From Mesorhizobium sp. 113-3-3 (lineage in GTDB: Bacteria > Pseudomonadota > Alphaproteobacteria > Rhizobiales > Rhizobiaceae): a stretch of DNA of 64,000 nt. The stretch is taken from NCBI RefSeq assembly GCF_016756495.1, contig NZ_AP023243.1:186001-250000 (forward strand), read 5' to 3'. Below, piece by piece: positions 1-9,462 of this stretch. The translations under genes were made by a program, and so were the position numbers. The notes under the pieces were generated by a model. That model saw nothing but the letters and a program-made list of their open reading frames with translations, made no database searches and was not told the origin of the DNA. Position 1 is the first letter of the stretch, and every line of letters starts with the position of its first letter.

Positions 1-952
<952 letters not shown>

Positions 953-960
953 GCCGAAAT

Positions 961-978
961 AATACGTACGTACGTATT
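961..978. promoter_or_regulatory. Probable TetR operator, perfect 18-bp palindrome
   Basis: AATACGTACGTACGTATT is identical to its reverse complement. It sits between the divergent TetR gene (start 952) and the FAD oxidoreductase gene (start 1080), just upstream of the TetR start, where a repressor would block transcription. TetR-family operators of this TACGTACGTA type are known. Assignment to this TetR protein is inference from position. Confidence 0.75.
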
Positions 979-1079
979 GATGTCAAGCGCATATTTTTGC
1001 CGTGTCCGATGTTGGCAAGCGACGAACGCGGTGGCACTGCAAGAGCGTCCTCGGCGGACCACCGGATAAAGGAGCGAAC

Positions 1080-2153
1080 ATGGCAGATGCGAAACAAGTG
1101 ATCGTCATCGGCGCCGGCATCATCGGCGCCTCCATCGCCTGGCATCTGACCAAAGCAGGCGCTGAGGTGACGGTCGTTTCCGAAAGCGGCGCGGGCGGCG
1201 TCGCGACGCCCAATTCCTTTGCCTGGATCAACGCCAGCTGGGGCAACCCCAAGGTCTATTTCCGGCTGCGCACCCGCGCCATGGCCGAATGGAAAAGGCT
1301 GGCGAACGAGCTGCCCGGGCTGCCGCTCGCCTGGTGCGGCGGGCTGTGCTGGGACCTGCCGGCCGGCCGGCTCGAGGCCTATGCGGCCGAACATTCTTCA
1401 TGGGGCTACGGCATCGAACGCGTTGACGCCAAGCGGGCGGCGCAAATCGAACCAAACCTCGTCGAGCCTCCTGAATTCGCCGTTTATGTCGCGGAGGAAG
1501 GCGTCGCCGAGCCGGTTGCGACGGCCAGGGCCCTGCTGGCGGATGCCGAGCGGCATGGCGCTCGGGTCGTTGCCAGCACGGTCTCGGCATTGACGCAGAC
1601 CCACGGCAGAGTCACGGGCGTGGACACACCGCATGGGCTGATTGCCGCCGACGAAGTGGTGATCGCGGCTGGCGCCGGCTCGCCCGACATTGCCGCGACG
1701 GCTGGCATCAGGCTGCCTATCGAGACGCCACCTGGGCTGATCGTCCATTCGCGGCCGTACAAAAAGCTGCTCAACGGCCTCGCGCACGCCGAGAGGCTGC
1801 ATATGCGCCAGACGGCCGAGGGCCGCATCATCGCCGGCTCGGATTTCGCCGGCGGCGATCCCGGCCATGACCCCGAAGCCACGGCGCGCGATCTGTTCGC
1901 GGTCACAAAGGCATCATTGCGCGGCGGCGAGGGGCTGGAACTCGATTTCCACACGATCGGCTACCGCCCCAATCCGATCGACGGCTTCCCGATCATCGGC
2001 CGCGCCGAGGGCATGGGCGGCCTCTATATCGCGGTCATGCATTCCGGCATCACTCTGGCGCCGGCCATCGGCCTGTTCGCCACAAGGGAAATCCTTGACG
2101 GCGAGCGTGATCCGCTGCTGGCGCCGTACGGGCTGTCGCGCTTTGCTCAGTAA
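1080..2153 (+). CDS. FAD-dependent oxidoreductase, DAO family
   Basis: A 357-residue protein of the D-amino-acid oxidase/glycine oxidase fold. The dinucleotide-binding motif GAGIIG is at residues 11-16 inside VIVIGAGIIGASIAWHL. The C-terminal GYRPNPIDGFPIIGR and MHSGITLAPAIG segments are typical of the FAD-binding closing region of this family. The ATG at 1080 is chosen because AAAGGAG lies 6-12 bases upstream and the FAD motif then falls at the normal distance from the N-terminus. It probably oxidises an amine or amino acid; the substrate cannot be told from sequence. The 3' end overlaps the convergent amidase gene by 7 bases. Confidence 0.85.
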   Translation: MADAKQVIVIGAGIIGASIAWHLTKAGAEVTVVSESGAGGVATPNSFAWINASWGNPKVYFRLRTRAMAEWKRLANELPGLPLAWCGGLCWDLPAGRLEAYAAEHSSWGYGIERVDAKRAAQIEPNLVEPPEFAVYVAEEGVAEPVATARALLADAERHGARVVASTVSALTQTHGRVTGVDTPHGLIAADEVVIAAGAGSPDIAATAGIRLPIETPPGLIVHSRPYKKLLNGLAHAERLHMRQTAEGRIIAGSDFAGGDPGHDPEATARDLFAVTKASLRGGEGLELDFHTIGYRPNPIDGFPIIGRAEGMGGLYIAVMHSGITLAPAIGLFATREILDGERDPLLAPYGLSRFAQ

Positions 2154-3520
2154 GCCGGTGGGCGGCGAAAGCCGCCGGTGAGCGGCTCGACGGCCGCCGC
2201 GACAGCCAGCAGGTGCGCCTCAGACCAGCGTTTGCCGACCAATTGCAGGCCGATCGGCAAGCCGTCGCGATCCTGTCCGCACGGCATGGAAAGTGCTGGA
2301 TGGCCGCTGTAGTTGAAGACGGCGCCACAGGCCGGCAGCATCCAGTAGTTTTGCTCCTTGCCGTCGACCTTGATCGGCGTCCCCGGCGCGCAATGCGGGA
2401 AGGCCGTGGTCATGGCGACCGGGCAAAGCAGCGCGTCCCATTCGTCGAAGAACCGGTCCCAGGCCAGAATGGATCGGTCGCGACGGGCGAGCGCTTGGAA
2501 CCAGCACGAGACCGGTGTCGGCCGCTCCGGCGGCTGGGGTTGGGCGGCCTCCATCATCATGCCGATCAGCGCGCCGCCCTAGGCGAGATCGTCGCACAGG
2601 TCGAGCCTGGGCAGTTTCGCCGGCTCCACGATGGCCCCAGCCGATTGCAGCTGCCTCGCGAGGTTTTCCACCGCGACGCTGATATCACCGGCCACCGGGA
2701 CGCCGGGGAAGGACGGCGCGAAGGCAATGCGCAGGGTCTTCAGATCGAGCTTCGGCGTGGTCTCGACCGGCACCGGCGGCAGATCGGTGTCGCGCCCGTC
2801 AGGCCCGGCGATGATCCGATAGATCAGGGATAGATCGTCCACGCCGCGCGCCAGCGGCCCGAGGCAGGACATCAGCCGCACGCTGCGCGCGGCATCGCCA
2901 GGATTTGGGAAGGCGCCGGCCAGCGAGACGCGGTGTTCGGTCGGCTTCAGGCCGTAGACGCCGCAGAAGGCGGCCGGCAGCCGGATCGAATCCTGCATGT
3001 CGGTGCCGACATCGAACGGCGTCATGCCACCCGCGACCGCCGCCGCGGCACCGCCGCTGGACCCACCGGCGGTGCGCTCAAGATTCCGGGGATTGCTGGT
3101 GCGGCCGAACAGCGGGTTGTTCGACTGCCAGTCCGACAACATGGTGGCGACATTGGTCTTGGCCATCAGCACACCGCCGGCCGCCTTCAGCCTGGCGACG
3201 ACCGGGCTGTCCTGCTGTGCGACATAATCGGCGAAGGGCGGGAAACCGACCGTGGTTTTCATGCCGGCGGTTTCGTGCGTGTCCTTCAGCGTGAAGGGAA
3301 CGCCGTGCAGCGGTCCGGCCGCCTCACCGCGCTCGAGTGCCGCGTCGGCTTTTTTGGCGCGTTCGTAGGCGCCCTCCCTGTCGAGCGAGATGACGGCGTT
3401 GATCGCGTCGTTGTGGCTGTCGATCTGCGCCAGATGAGCGTCGAGTGCTTCGACGGCGGAGATTTTGCGGTTGCGAATCGCGGCAGCGAGTTCGGTTGTC
3501 GAGGAGAAAGCGATGTCCAT
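2147..3520 (-). pseudogene. Amidase signature family gene interrupted by an in-frame TAG
   Basis: The 458-codon frame encodes an amidase (Lys-cisSer-Ser hydrolase): HGVPFTLKD with catalytic Lys79, GGSSGG at 152-157 with the cis-Ser, and TDMQDSIR with the nucleophile Ser at about 178. Codon 314 (2579-2581) is TAG. The same frame then continues without shift as GGALIGMMMEAAQPQ to a normal C-terminus, including the family ending GLPIGLQLVGKRWSE. A single base change (for example TGG or CAG to TAG) explains the break. Read as written, the product loses about 144 residues and is probably inactive. The start is ATG 3520. The gene could be a real pseudogene, a sequencing error, or an amber-suppressed gene; the first two are more likely. 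Confidence 0.8.
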
Positions 3521-3659
3521 GATCAAAGGCTCCCGACTTGGCCGCACTTGCCTGGAAAATGGTGGGCAGCGGCGCGACTTCAAGCGGAGTTGAGCATTTG
3601 AAGCTCAGTGGTACTTGATCGAAATTGCGCCGACCGTCTGTTGAAGTCGGCGCTCTACG

Positions 3660-3820
3660 GCGCCCCCCTCTGTCCTGCCGGACATCTCCCCCACAAGTGG
3701 GGAGATCGGCAGCTTCGGCGCCTCGCTCAATCCTGCAGCGTTGGAGGTTGGGCGAAAGCGATCGTGACATCCAATCTCCCCCCTCGTGGGGGAGATGTCC
3801 GGCAGGACAGATGGGGGCGC
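3660..3820. repeat. RIME-like palindromic intergenic element
   Basis: The two ends form 33-base inverted arms (3660-3692 and 3788-3820) with one mismatch, each containing CTGTCCTGCCGGACATCTCC or its complement. Internal stems CTCCCCCACAAGTGGGGAG and CTCCCCCCTCGTGGGGGAG lie inside. The organisation resembles rhizobial intergenic mosaic elements. It occupies the gap between the amidase and glutamine amidotransferase genes, and nothing else was recognised in 3521-3846. Confidence 0.8.
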
Positions 3821-3846
3821 TGGCCCGCGGCATTTCAAGAGAAAGA

Positions 3847-4647
3847 TTACCCGACCAGCGCCAGTTTCGCCGGAGCCGGAGCAAATGACCTGATAGCGAT
3901 CCCGTCCCCTGTCATGGTGACGAAGCTCGAGGGCGGGATCGCCTGCCAGTCGCCGCCTTCGCGGTCGAACGGCTCGGAAACGATGCAGCGGCCGCCGCCT
4001 TTACGCAGGATAGAGGTGTAGAGCGTCGGCGCATGCGCGTCGGTGGCGTAGCGCACCGCGTGCAGCGCCTGCCCGTCCGAGAAGGCGGCGGTGAGCTTCA
4101 GTACCGGTTCGAGGCCGGCGCGGCGCGAGGCTTCGAGCACGCGGCTGGTGGCGCGCGAGACGGCGCCTTGCGGGTCACCAGCCAAGCCTTCGTCGATCAT
4201 CAGCAGAAAAAACAGTTCGGAATCGGTGGTGCCCTCGCGCTGGTCGAAGACGGCGTCGGACAGCGAATTCTCCAGCACGCGGCGGATCTTCTCGAAGCCG
4301 CCGATCTGGCCATTGTGCATGAACGACCAGCGGCCGGAGATGAAGGGATGGCAGTTCATTCGGCTGGTGGCGCCGCCGGTCGAGGCCCGCACATGGGCGA
4401 GGAACAGGCCGGATTTGATCTGCCGGCACAGGCTCTTCAGATTGGGATCGGACCAGGCCGGCAGGATGTCGCGGTAGAGGCCAGGCTCCTGCCGGTCGCC
4501 ATACCAGGCGAGGCCGAAACCGTCGCCATTGGTCGGCGACTTGGCTTCCTGGGCGCAATGGCTCTGGGCGATCAGCGAGTGGCAGGGCGCCGTCAGAATG
4601 TCTTCGAGAAAGACCGCTTCACCGAGATAGGCCGCCCACCGGCACAT
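3847..4647 (-). CDS. Class II glutamine amidotransferase (YafJ/Dug3-like)
   Basis: A 266-residue Ntn-hydrolase. The protein begins MCRWAAY, so Cys2 becomes the N-terminal nucleophile after Met removal, which fixes the start. GDGFGLAWYG (about 41-50), the HVRAST segment and CHPFISGRWSFMHNGQI are the conserved glutaminase-domain motifs. There is no synthetase domain, as in YafJ and the yeast Dug3 gamma-glutamyl-peptide hydrolase, so glutamine or gamma-glutamyl compounds are the likely substrates. The next gene on the same strand upstream is a DUF6356 protein, 15 bases away. Confidence 0.88.
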   Translation of the reverse strand: MCRWAAYLGEAVFLEDILTAPCHSLIAQSHCAQEAKSPTNGDGFGLAWYGDRQEPGLYRDILPAWSDPNLKSLCRQIKSGLFLAHVRASTGGATSRMNCHPFISGRWSFMHNGQIGGFEKIRRVLENSLSDAVFDQREGTTDSELFFLLMIDEGLAGDPQGAVSRATSRVLEASRRAGLEPVLKLTAAFSDGQALHAVRYATDAHAPTLYTSILRKGGGRCIVSEPFDREGGDWQAIPPSSFVTMTGDGIAIRSFAPAPAKLALVG

Positions 4648-4662
4648 CGCTTCTGTCGTCCT

Positions 4663-4911
4663 CTAGGCGCGATCCAGAAGAGCCGCCGGCTCCTTGGTCG
4701 CGTGTGTGCCTCTGTTGTGCGTCCGCTCGTAAAGCTCGCGAACGATTCGGCTGGCGGTAGTCTCGAAGAGAAATGGCAAGAAAGCGTGAACGAGGGCGGC
4801 GCCGGCCGCCATCAGCAGGCGCGAGGAGAACCAGGCGGCAAAGGCCATATGGCTGAAATAGGTTTCGCCGACCTTGGCGGGATGAGAAGTGAAGATGCTT
4901 GCGACCGACAT
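4663..4911 (-). CDS. DUF6356 family small membrane protein
   Basis: An 82-residue protein with one hydrophobic segment (MAFAAWFSSRLLMAAGAALVH, about 22-42) followed by a FLFETTASRIV motif. The N-terminal FTSHPAKVGETYFSHM pattern matches the DUF6356 family of short alphaproteobacterial membrane proteins with no known function. It lies just upstream of the glutamine amidotransferase gene on the same strand and is divergent from the Lrp-type regulator gene, so the 114-bp gap between them may carry both promoters. Confidence 0.75.
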   Translation of the reverse strand: MSVASIFTSHPAKVGETYFSHMAFAAWFSSRLLMAAGAALVHAFLPFLFETTASRIVRELYERTHNRGTHATKEPAALLDRA

Positions 4912-5025
4912 TGAGGTCCCCCTTCAGCGCTTGCGTTCCGATATGAGTATCCTGGCACGCTTCGCCGGTTCATCGGTCTCAAAATGTCCTTGTGTTTTGC
5001 CATTTCATGAGACAAACATCCCAAT

Positions 5026-5496
5026 ATGGCACTGGATATTGATGAAATAGACCGAAAACTGCTTGCCGAATTGCAACGCGACGGCACGCTGTCGGTCGAC
5101 CAGCTGTCGGAACGGGTGGCCCTGTCGCGCAATGCCTGCTGGCGGCGCGTCAAACGACTGGAGGAGGACGGCGTCATCACCGGCCGCGTGGCGCTGGTCG
5201 ATGCCGACAAGCTCGGGCTTGGCCTTTCTGTGTTCATCCTGATCCGTACGTCCAACCATGATCCCGACTGGCTGCAAAAATTCCGCGCCGCGGTGACCGG
5301 CCTTCCCGAGATCACCGGCGTTTACCGCATGTCCGGCGACCTCGACTATGTCCTGCGCGCCCGCGTCGCCGACGTGAAAGCCTACGACCGGCTCTACCAG
5401 CGGCTGATCGCCAAAGTGGCGCTGTCCGACGTGTCGGCCTCCTTCGTCATGGAGGAGATCAAGGAGACCACGGTTGTCCCGATGGAAGTGCGCTAA
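5026..5496 (+). CDS. Lrp/AsnC family transcriptional regulator
   Basis: A 156-residue protein of standard Lrp length. The N-terminal winged HTH is at about residues 4-60 (IDRKLLAELQRDGTLS, then LSERVALSRNACWRRVKRLE). The C-terminal RAM/AsnC ligand domain is at about 68-150 (GLPEITGVYRMSGDLDYVLR is a typical effector-loop strand). Members sense amino acids and act locally or globally. The divergent DUF6356/glutamine amidotransferase pair is a possible target, by position only. Confidence 0.92.
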   Translation: MALDIDEIDRKLLAELQRDGTLSVDQLSERVALSRNACWRRVKRLEEDGVITGRVALVDADKLGLGLSVFILIRTSNHDPDWLQKFRAAVTGLPEITGVYRMSGDLDYVLRARVADVKAYDRLYQRLIAKVALSDVSASFVMEEIKETTVVPMEVR

Positions 5497-5592
5497 AGCG
5501 TGCCCAGGCCATAGTGATGCCTGAAAGAAAGACGTTGATAGGCTTGCGGGCGAATTGACCGAATCGGCAATCGCGCCGATAGGATCGATTTT

Positions 5593-6078
5593 ATGCGCGC
5601 AGCCCTCCAAAACTCCTCCGTCATCGGCCCGACTGTCGGCTTCGTCAGATTGCCGCACGCCGAAGGTCTACCCCTCCCCGCCTACGAAAGCGCCGGCGCC
5701 GCCGGCATGGATCTTCGCGCGGCGGTGCCCGACGACCGGCCGCTGCTGATCCTGCCGGGCAAACGCGCCTTGGTGCCGACCGGGCTGATCCTGGAAATCC
5801 CCGAAGGTATGGAAGGCCAGGTGCGGCCGCGCTCCGGCCTGGCTTTCAAGCATGGCCTTACCGTCCTCAATTCCCCTGGAACGGTCGACAGCGACTATCG
5901 CGGCGAGGTGAAGGTGCTGCTGGTCAATCTTGGCGACGAGGATTTTGCGGTGACGCGGGGCATGCGCATCGCCCAGATCGTTTTCGCTGCCGTGACGCAG
6001 GTGACCGTCGAAGAGCGTTCGCTGGCCGGCGGCACGGCGCGTGGCTCGGGCGGGTTCGGATCGACCGGCACAGCCTGA
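5593..6078 (+). CDS. dut: dUTP diphosphatase
   Basis: A 161-residue trimeric dUTPase with all five conserved motifs in order: AAGMDLRAA (motif 1), [10 protein letters not shown] (2), [11 protein letters not shown] (3, catalytic Asp), RIAQIVF (4) and [10 protein letters not shown] (5, the flexible Phe-containing tail that closes the active site). It hydrolyses dUTP to dUMP and PPi, keeping uracil out of DNA and feeding dTMP synthesis. Its TGA overlaps the ATG of the following HAD phosphatase gene by one base (TGATG), so the two are translationally coupled. Confidence 0.96.
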   Translation: MRAALQNSSVIGPTVGFVRLPHAEGLPLPAYESAGAAGMDLRAAVPDDRPLLILPGKRALVPTGLILEIPEGMEGQVRPRSGLAFKHGLTVLNSPGTVDSDYRGEVKVLLVNLGDEDFAVTRGMRIAQIVFAAVTQVTVEERSLAGGTARGSGGFGSTGTA

Positions 6079-6737
6079 TGCCCATACCCAACCTTGTGAT
6101 CTTCGACTGCGACGGGATCCTTGTCGACACCGAAAATCTCGCCAACCGACGCCTTGCCGAATGGCTGAGCGCTGCCGGCTATCCGACGAACTTCGAATAT
6201 TGCCGCAAGAACTTCTCCGGCCGCAGCATGGCGTCGGTGCAGAAGGAGATCGAGGAGACGACCGAGGTTCGACTCGGCGCCGATTTCGTCGAACGCTGGA
6301 ACGCCGGCCTGCCGGACCTGTTTTCCCATGGCGTCGAGGCAATCCCCTATGTGCGGGAGTTCATCGAGGCGGTTCGGGCGGCCGGCATCCCCTATTGCGT
6401 CGCCACCTCGGCCAGGATTTCGAAGATGCACATCACGCTTGGCCAGACCGGGCTGTTGCCGCTGTTCGAACATGCCATGTTTTCCTCGACCATGGTCGGG
6501 CGCGGCAAGCCGTTCCCGGACCTGTTCCTGCATGCGGCCAAGACCATGGGCTTCGCGCCCGCCGACTGCATCGTCATCGAGGACAGCGTCGCCGGCACAC
6601 AGGCCGGGGTCGCCGCCGGCATGCGGGTGTTTTCCTATCACGGCGACCCCTATTCCGACCGCGACGGCCTGATCCAGGCCGGCGGCATCCTGTTCGACGA
6701 CATGCGCGAACTGGCCGGGCTGGTTCCGATCCACTGA
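6078..6737 (+). CDS. HAD family (subfamily IA) phosphatase, beta-PGM/phosphoglycolate-phosphatase-like
   Basis: A 219-residue HAD hydrolase. Motif I, FDCDGILVDTE (8-18), has the nucleophile and acid Asp pair. Motif II is VATSAR, motif III is the GRGKPFPD Lys, and motif IV is VIEDSVAGTQAG. The helical cap sits between motifs I and II, as in phosphoglycolate phosphatase and beta-phosphoglucomutase relatives. The start codon overlaps the dut stop, suggesting an operon. The specific phosphate ester is not predictable. Confidence 0.88.
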   Translation: MPIPNLVIFDCDGILVDTENLANRRLAEWLSAAGYPTNFEYCRKNFSGRSMASVQKEIEETTEVRLGADFVERWNAGLPDLFSHGVEAIPYVREFIEAVRAAGIPYCVATSARISKMHITLGQTGLLPLFEHAMFSSTMVGRGKPFPDLFLHAAKTMGFAPADCIVIEDSVAGTQAGVAAGMRVFSYHGDPYSDRDGLIQAGGILFDDMRELAGLVPIH

Positions 6738-6808
6738 TCCGGTTCCGGCACGGCTGCACGATGCTTGGACCCGTGCTAGCGTGAGTGGCTTGATCCCTGG
6801 GGGCGCTC

Positions 6809-7663
6809 ATGCCAACGAACTTTTTACGCATCATCCTTGCCGTGATGCTGCTGCCGTTCCTGTGGAACGCGGCCGGCGCCCAAGCCGTCAGCTTTCCGGA
6901 TCTGGGCAGCGCCCTGCCCGGCCGCAGCGATGTGACCTATCTTGACCTGGCCAAGATGGTCATCCCGAGCCTCGCCGCGAACGGGGACGGCTTCTACAAG
7001 GGCGGATTGCCGATCGAGATGCGCCACATCGAGGGACCGGATAGCGGCGGTTCACCGCCCGAGACGACAAGCCTGCCCAATGCCGCGGTGCTTCCCATCA
7101 GGGCCGGCGGCAAGGACCGGCTGGCCATTCTTTTCGACCTTGGCGATTCTCCCGACAGCGCCGAGGGCTATGCGGTGCTGGCGCTCTACGACGTCACGGC
7201 CAAGCCGAAACTGCTCGATGCGGCCAATGTCGCGGTCGACCGCAGCACCTATTTCCGCGAACCGAACAAGCTATCGATCGGCGCCGGCGACGACATGCTC
7301 ATCACCATGAGCACGCATTTCAATTCGAGCCAGGGCTACGTGATCACGCCGCTGATCATGGTCCGTGACGACAAATTCGAGCTGATCGACATGATCTACA
7401 CGTTCGACGAAAGGCTCTGCGCCTACAGCCGCAAGCAGGACATGGCTTTCCAGACCATCGCCGACGGCCAGCCCTATGCCGCCGTCAAGGTGACGGTGAC
7501 CGACAGCACGGTGCCGAGCGATGAGAGCTGCGACGACGCGCCACCCGATGCGGCGTCACACGACATTTCCGTCACCTATCACTGGCACAAGAAGACATCG
7601 CGCTACGTGAAGGATTCCGATGCGTTCGAGAAATTGGCAGGAGAGAACGAGAAACGCTTCTGA
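6809..7663 (+). CDS. Secreted protein of unknown function
   Basis: A 284-residue protein with a clear Sec signal peptide: basic start, hydrophobic core IILAVMLLPFLW, and a likely signal peptidase I cut after AGAQA near residue 26. No transmembrane segment follows. The mature part has paired Cys residues (ERLCAYS and ESCDDAP) that could form a periplasmic disulfide. No catalytic motif or known family was recognised. The gene stands alone between the dut/HAD pair and the lyase gene. Confidence 0.7.
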   Translation: MPTNFLRIILAVMLLPFLWNAAGAQAVSFPDLGSALPGRSDVTYLDLAKMVIPSLAANGDGFYKGGLPIEMRHIEGPDSGGSPPETTSLPNAAVLPIRAGGKDRLAILFDLGDSPDSAEGYAVLALYDVTAKPKLLDAANVAVDRSTYFREPNKLSIGAGDDMLITMSTHFNSSQGYVITPLIMVRDDKFELIDMIYTFDERLCAYSRKQDMAFQTIADGQPYAAVKVTVTDSTVPSDESCDDAPPDAASHDISVTYHWHKKTSRYVKDSDAFEKLAGENEKRF

Positions 7664-7737
7664 ACCAACCGCATTCGTTTGCCCGGCCGCAGACAGCGCG
7701 ATAGCATCCGCCCCTACACTCGTGATGGGGAGCATTC

Positions 7738-8541
7738 ATGGACAAGGGCAAGATCTTTCGCGACCTGCATGCCTCGACCTTCGTCATGCCCAATCCCTGG
7801 GATCCGGGCACGACCAAGCTGCTCGGATCCTTCGGCTTCAAGGCGCTGGCGACGACCAGCGCCGGCTTTGCCTTTTCGCGCGGCCTGCCGGACGGCGCCG
7901 TGACCTTCGAGCAGATGATCCACCATTGCCGCGAGGTGACGGCGGCGACCGACCTGCCGGTCTCGGCCGATCTCGAGAAAGGCAAGGGCGACAGCGCCGA
8001 GCGGGCGGCCGAAACCATCTTCGCGGCGGAAGCGGCCGGCCTTGCCGGCTGCTCGATCGAGGACCACACCGGTGACCCGGACAGACCGATCTACGATTTC
8101 TCCCATGCGGTCGAGCGCGTCGCGGCGGCGGTGGAGGCCGCGCGAGCCCTCAAACGCGATTTCGTCTTCACGGCGCGGGCCGAGAATTTCCTGTGGGGCA
8201 AGTCCGATCTGGACGACACCATCAAGCGGCTGCAAGCCTTCGAGAAGGCCGGCGCCGACGTGCTCTACGCGCCCGGTATCGGCGATATCGAGATGGTGCG
8301 CACGCTCTGCTCGGCTGTCAGCAAGCCGGTCAACGTCATGGCGAAACCGGGCTTCACCATCGCCGATCTCTCAATGGCTGGCGTCAAGCGCATTTCGCTC
8401 GGGCCGTGGCTGACCAACTTCGCCTACGGCATGCTGGAGACGGCGGCCCGCGAAATCCAGCAGGACGGCACGTTCGGCTTCACCCGCGCCGCCATGCCGT
8501 TCGGCAAATTGCAAGCGCTGTACGGCAAATCCTCAGCCTAA
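7738..8541 (+). CDS. Isocitrate lyase/PEP mutase superfamily protein
   Basis: A 267-residue TIM-barrel protein. Residues about 14-60 (FVMPNPWDPGTTKLL, then TTSAGFAFSRG) and VSADLEKGKGD, GCSIEDHTG and FTARAENFL correspond to the substrate- and Mg-binding strands of PEP mutase and 2-methylisocitrate-lyase-like enzymes. The isocitrate lyase signature KKCGH is absent, so it is not a glyoxylate-cycle enzyme. It probably cleaves or makes a C-C or C-P bond in a 2-oxo acid; the exact reaction is unknown. GGGGAG precedes the ATG at a good distance. Confidence 0.82.
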   Translation: MDKGKIFRDLHASTFVMPNPWDPGTTKLLGSFGFKALATTSAGFAFSRGLPDGAVTFEQMIHHCREVTAATDLPVSADLEKGKGDSAERAAETIFAAEAAGLAGCSIEDHTGDPDRPIYDFSHAVERVAAAVEAARALKRDFVFTARAENFLWGKSDLDDTIKRLQAFEKAGADVLYAPGIGDIEMVRTLCSAVSKPVNVMAKPGFTIADLSMAGVKRISLGPWLTNFAYGMLETAAREIQQDGTFGFTRAAMPFGKLQALYGKSSA

Positions 8542-8566
8542 AGGGCCGACTGCATGACACTTGCGG

Positions 8567-9265
8567 TCACCGGCGGCTTTCCCGCGCGCTGATCGCCTTG
8601 TGCAGATGGACCATCATGGCGGCGGCGAAGAGCGGCGTCAGCAGATTGAGCAGCGGCACGGCCAGGAAGGCCGCGATGACCAGCCCGGCGAGAAACACCG
8701 TGCCGGCATACTGCCGGCGCAGGGCTCTGGCTTGGTCCTCCGGGCGAAAGCGCATGGCGGCGAATTCGAAGAATTCACGCCCGAGCAGATAGCCGTTGAC
8801 GATGAAGAAGGCGGCGATGTTGATGCCCGGCACCAGCAGCAGCAGAAGCGCCACGATGTTGCCTGCTATAACGACGCCGAAGAATTTGATCGCCAGCACC
8901 AGCGAGCGCAACGCCGGCATGGGGCGCCCGACCGGGTCGCGGGGATAGTCGGTGCGCTCGACCACTTCGGCGACATCGTCGAGGAACAGGCCGGCGATGA
9001 CAGCCGTGACCGGCGCGATGAGCAGCGCCATGCCGAAGGCCAGCGCGATTGCCGCGATGATGCCCCCCAGCCAGCCGGCCCATGACGGTATGCCGGGCAA
9101 CAAGGCCTGGAGCCACGGCAGGGCCAGCCACTCGACAAGGCTGGTCAGGCCGAACCACAAGGCGACCAGCGCCAGCACGGTCAGGCCCAGCGTCTTGAGG
9201 AACACGGCACGAAACGGCGGCGAGAGCAGTTCGAGGACCGCAATGCGGGCAGCGTCGAAAATCAC
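8567..9265 (-). CDS. EI24/CysZ-like integral membrane protein
   Basis: A 232-residue protein with about five long hydrophobic segments (for example LGLTVLALVALWFGLTSLV, IIAAIALAFGMALLIAPVTA and FFGVVIAGNIVALLLLLVPG). The LFLDDVAEVVE loop and the VPGINIAAFFIVNGYLLGREFFE segment match the EI24 family (PF07264), which includes the sulfate transporter CysZ. No sulfate-assimilation gene is nearby, so the transported substrate is open. The start appears to be GTG at 9265. The gene is convergent with the PEP-mutase-like gene. Confidence 0.82.
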   Translation of the reverse strand: MIFDAARIAVLELLSPPFRAVFLKTLGLTVLALVALWFGLTSLVEWLALPWLQALLPGIPSWAGWLGGIIAAIALAFGMALLIAPVTAVIAGLFLDDVAEVVERTDYPRDPVGRPMPALRSLVLAIKFFGVVIAGNIVALLLLLVPGINIAAFFIVNGYLLGREFFEFAAMRFRPEDQARALRRQYAGTVFLAGLVIAAFLAVPLLNLLTPLFAAAMMVHLHKAISARESRR

Positions 9266-9358
9266 CGTGTTTCAACCCCAGGTCAGCGGACGCCGCCGGA
9301 AGGCGGACGCTCCCGAGATAGGCAGCGCGGGTCGCAAACACAAGTAAATCGGGGCGGC

Positions 9359-9462
9359 TAGAGCAATTCCAGGAAATGTGTGAGCGGTTTTCCGTCCGGA
9401 ATTGCGTCAAAACAAAGAGTTAGAGTGGTTCGCCGTTTCCATGAAACGGTGAACCGCTCTAA
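9359..9462. repeat. Intergenic repeat with hairpin overlapping a stop codon
   Basis: The stretch begins TAGAGCAATTCCAGGAAATG and ends in a strong hairpin (arms 9422-9438 and 9444-9460, 15 of 17 paired, ATTAC-like 5-base loop region). The right arm overlaps the TAG stop of the DMT transporter gene. A diverged inverted partial copy lies at 10592-10642, so this is a dispersed repeat. The hairpin may also end transcription of the transporter gene. Confidence 0.7.

Noticed and set aside
7738..8541. Annotation as isocitrate lyase
   Set aside because: The protein is much shorter than isocitrate lyase and lacks KKCGH; only superfamily membership is supported.
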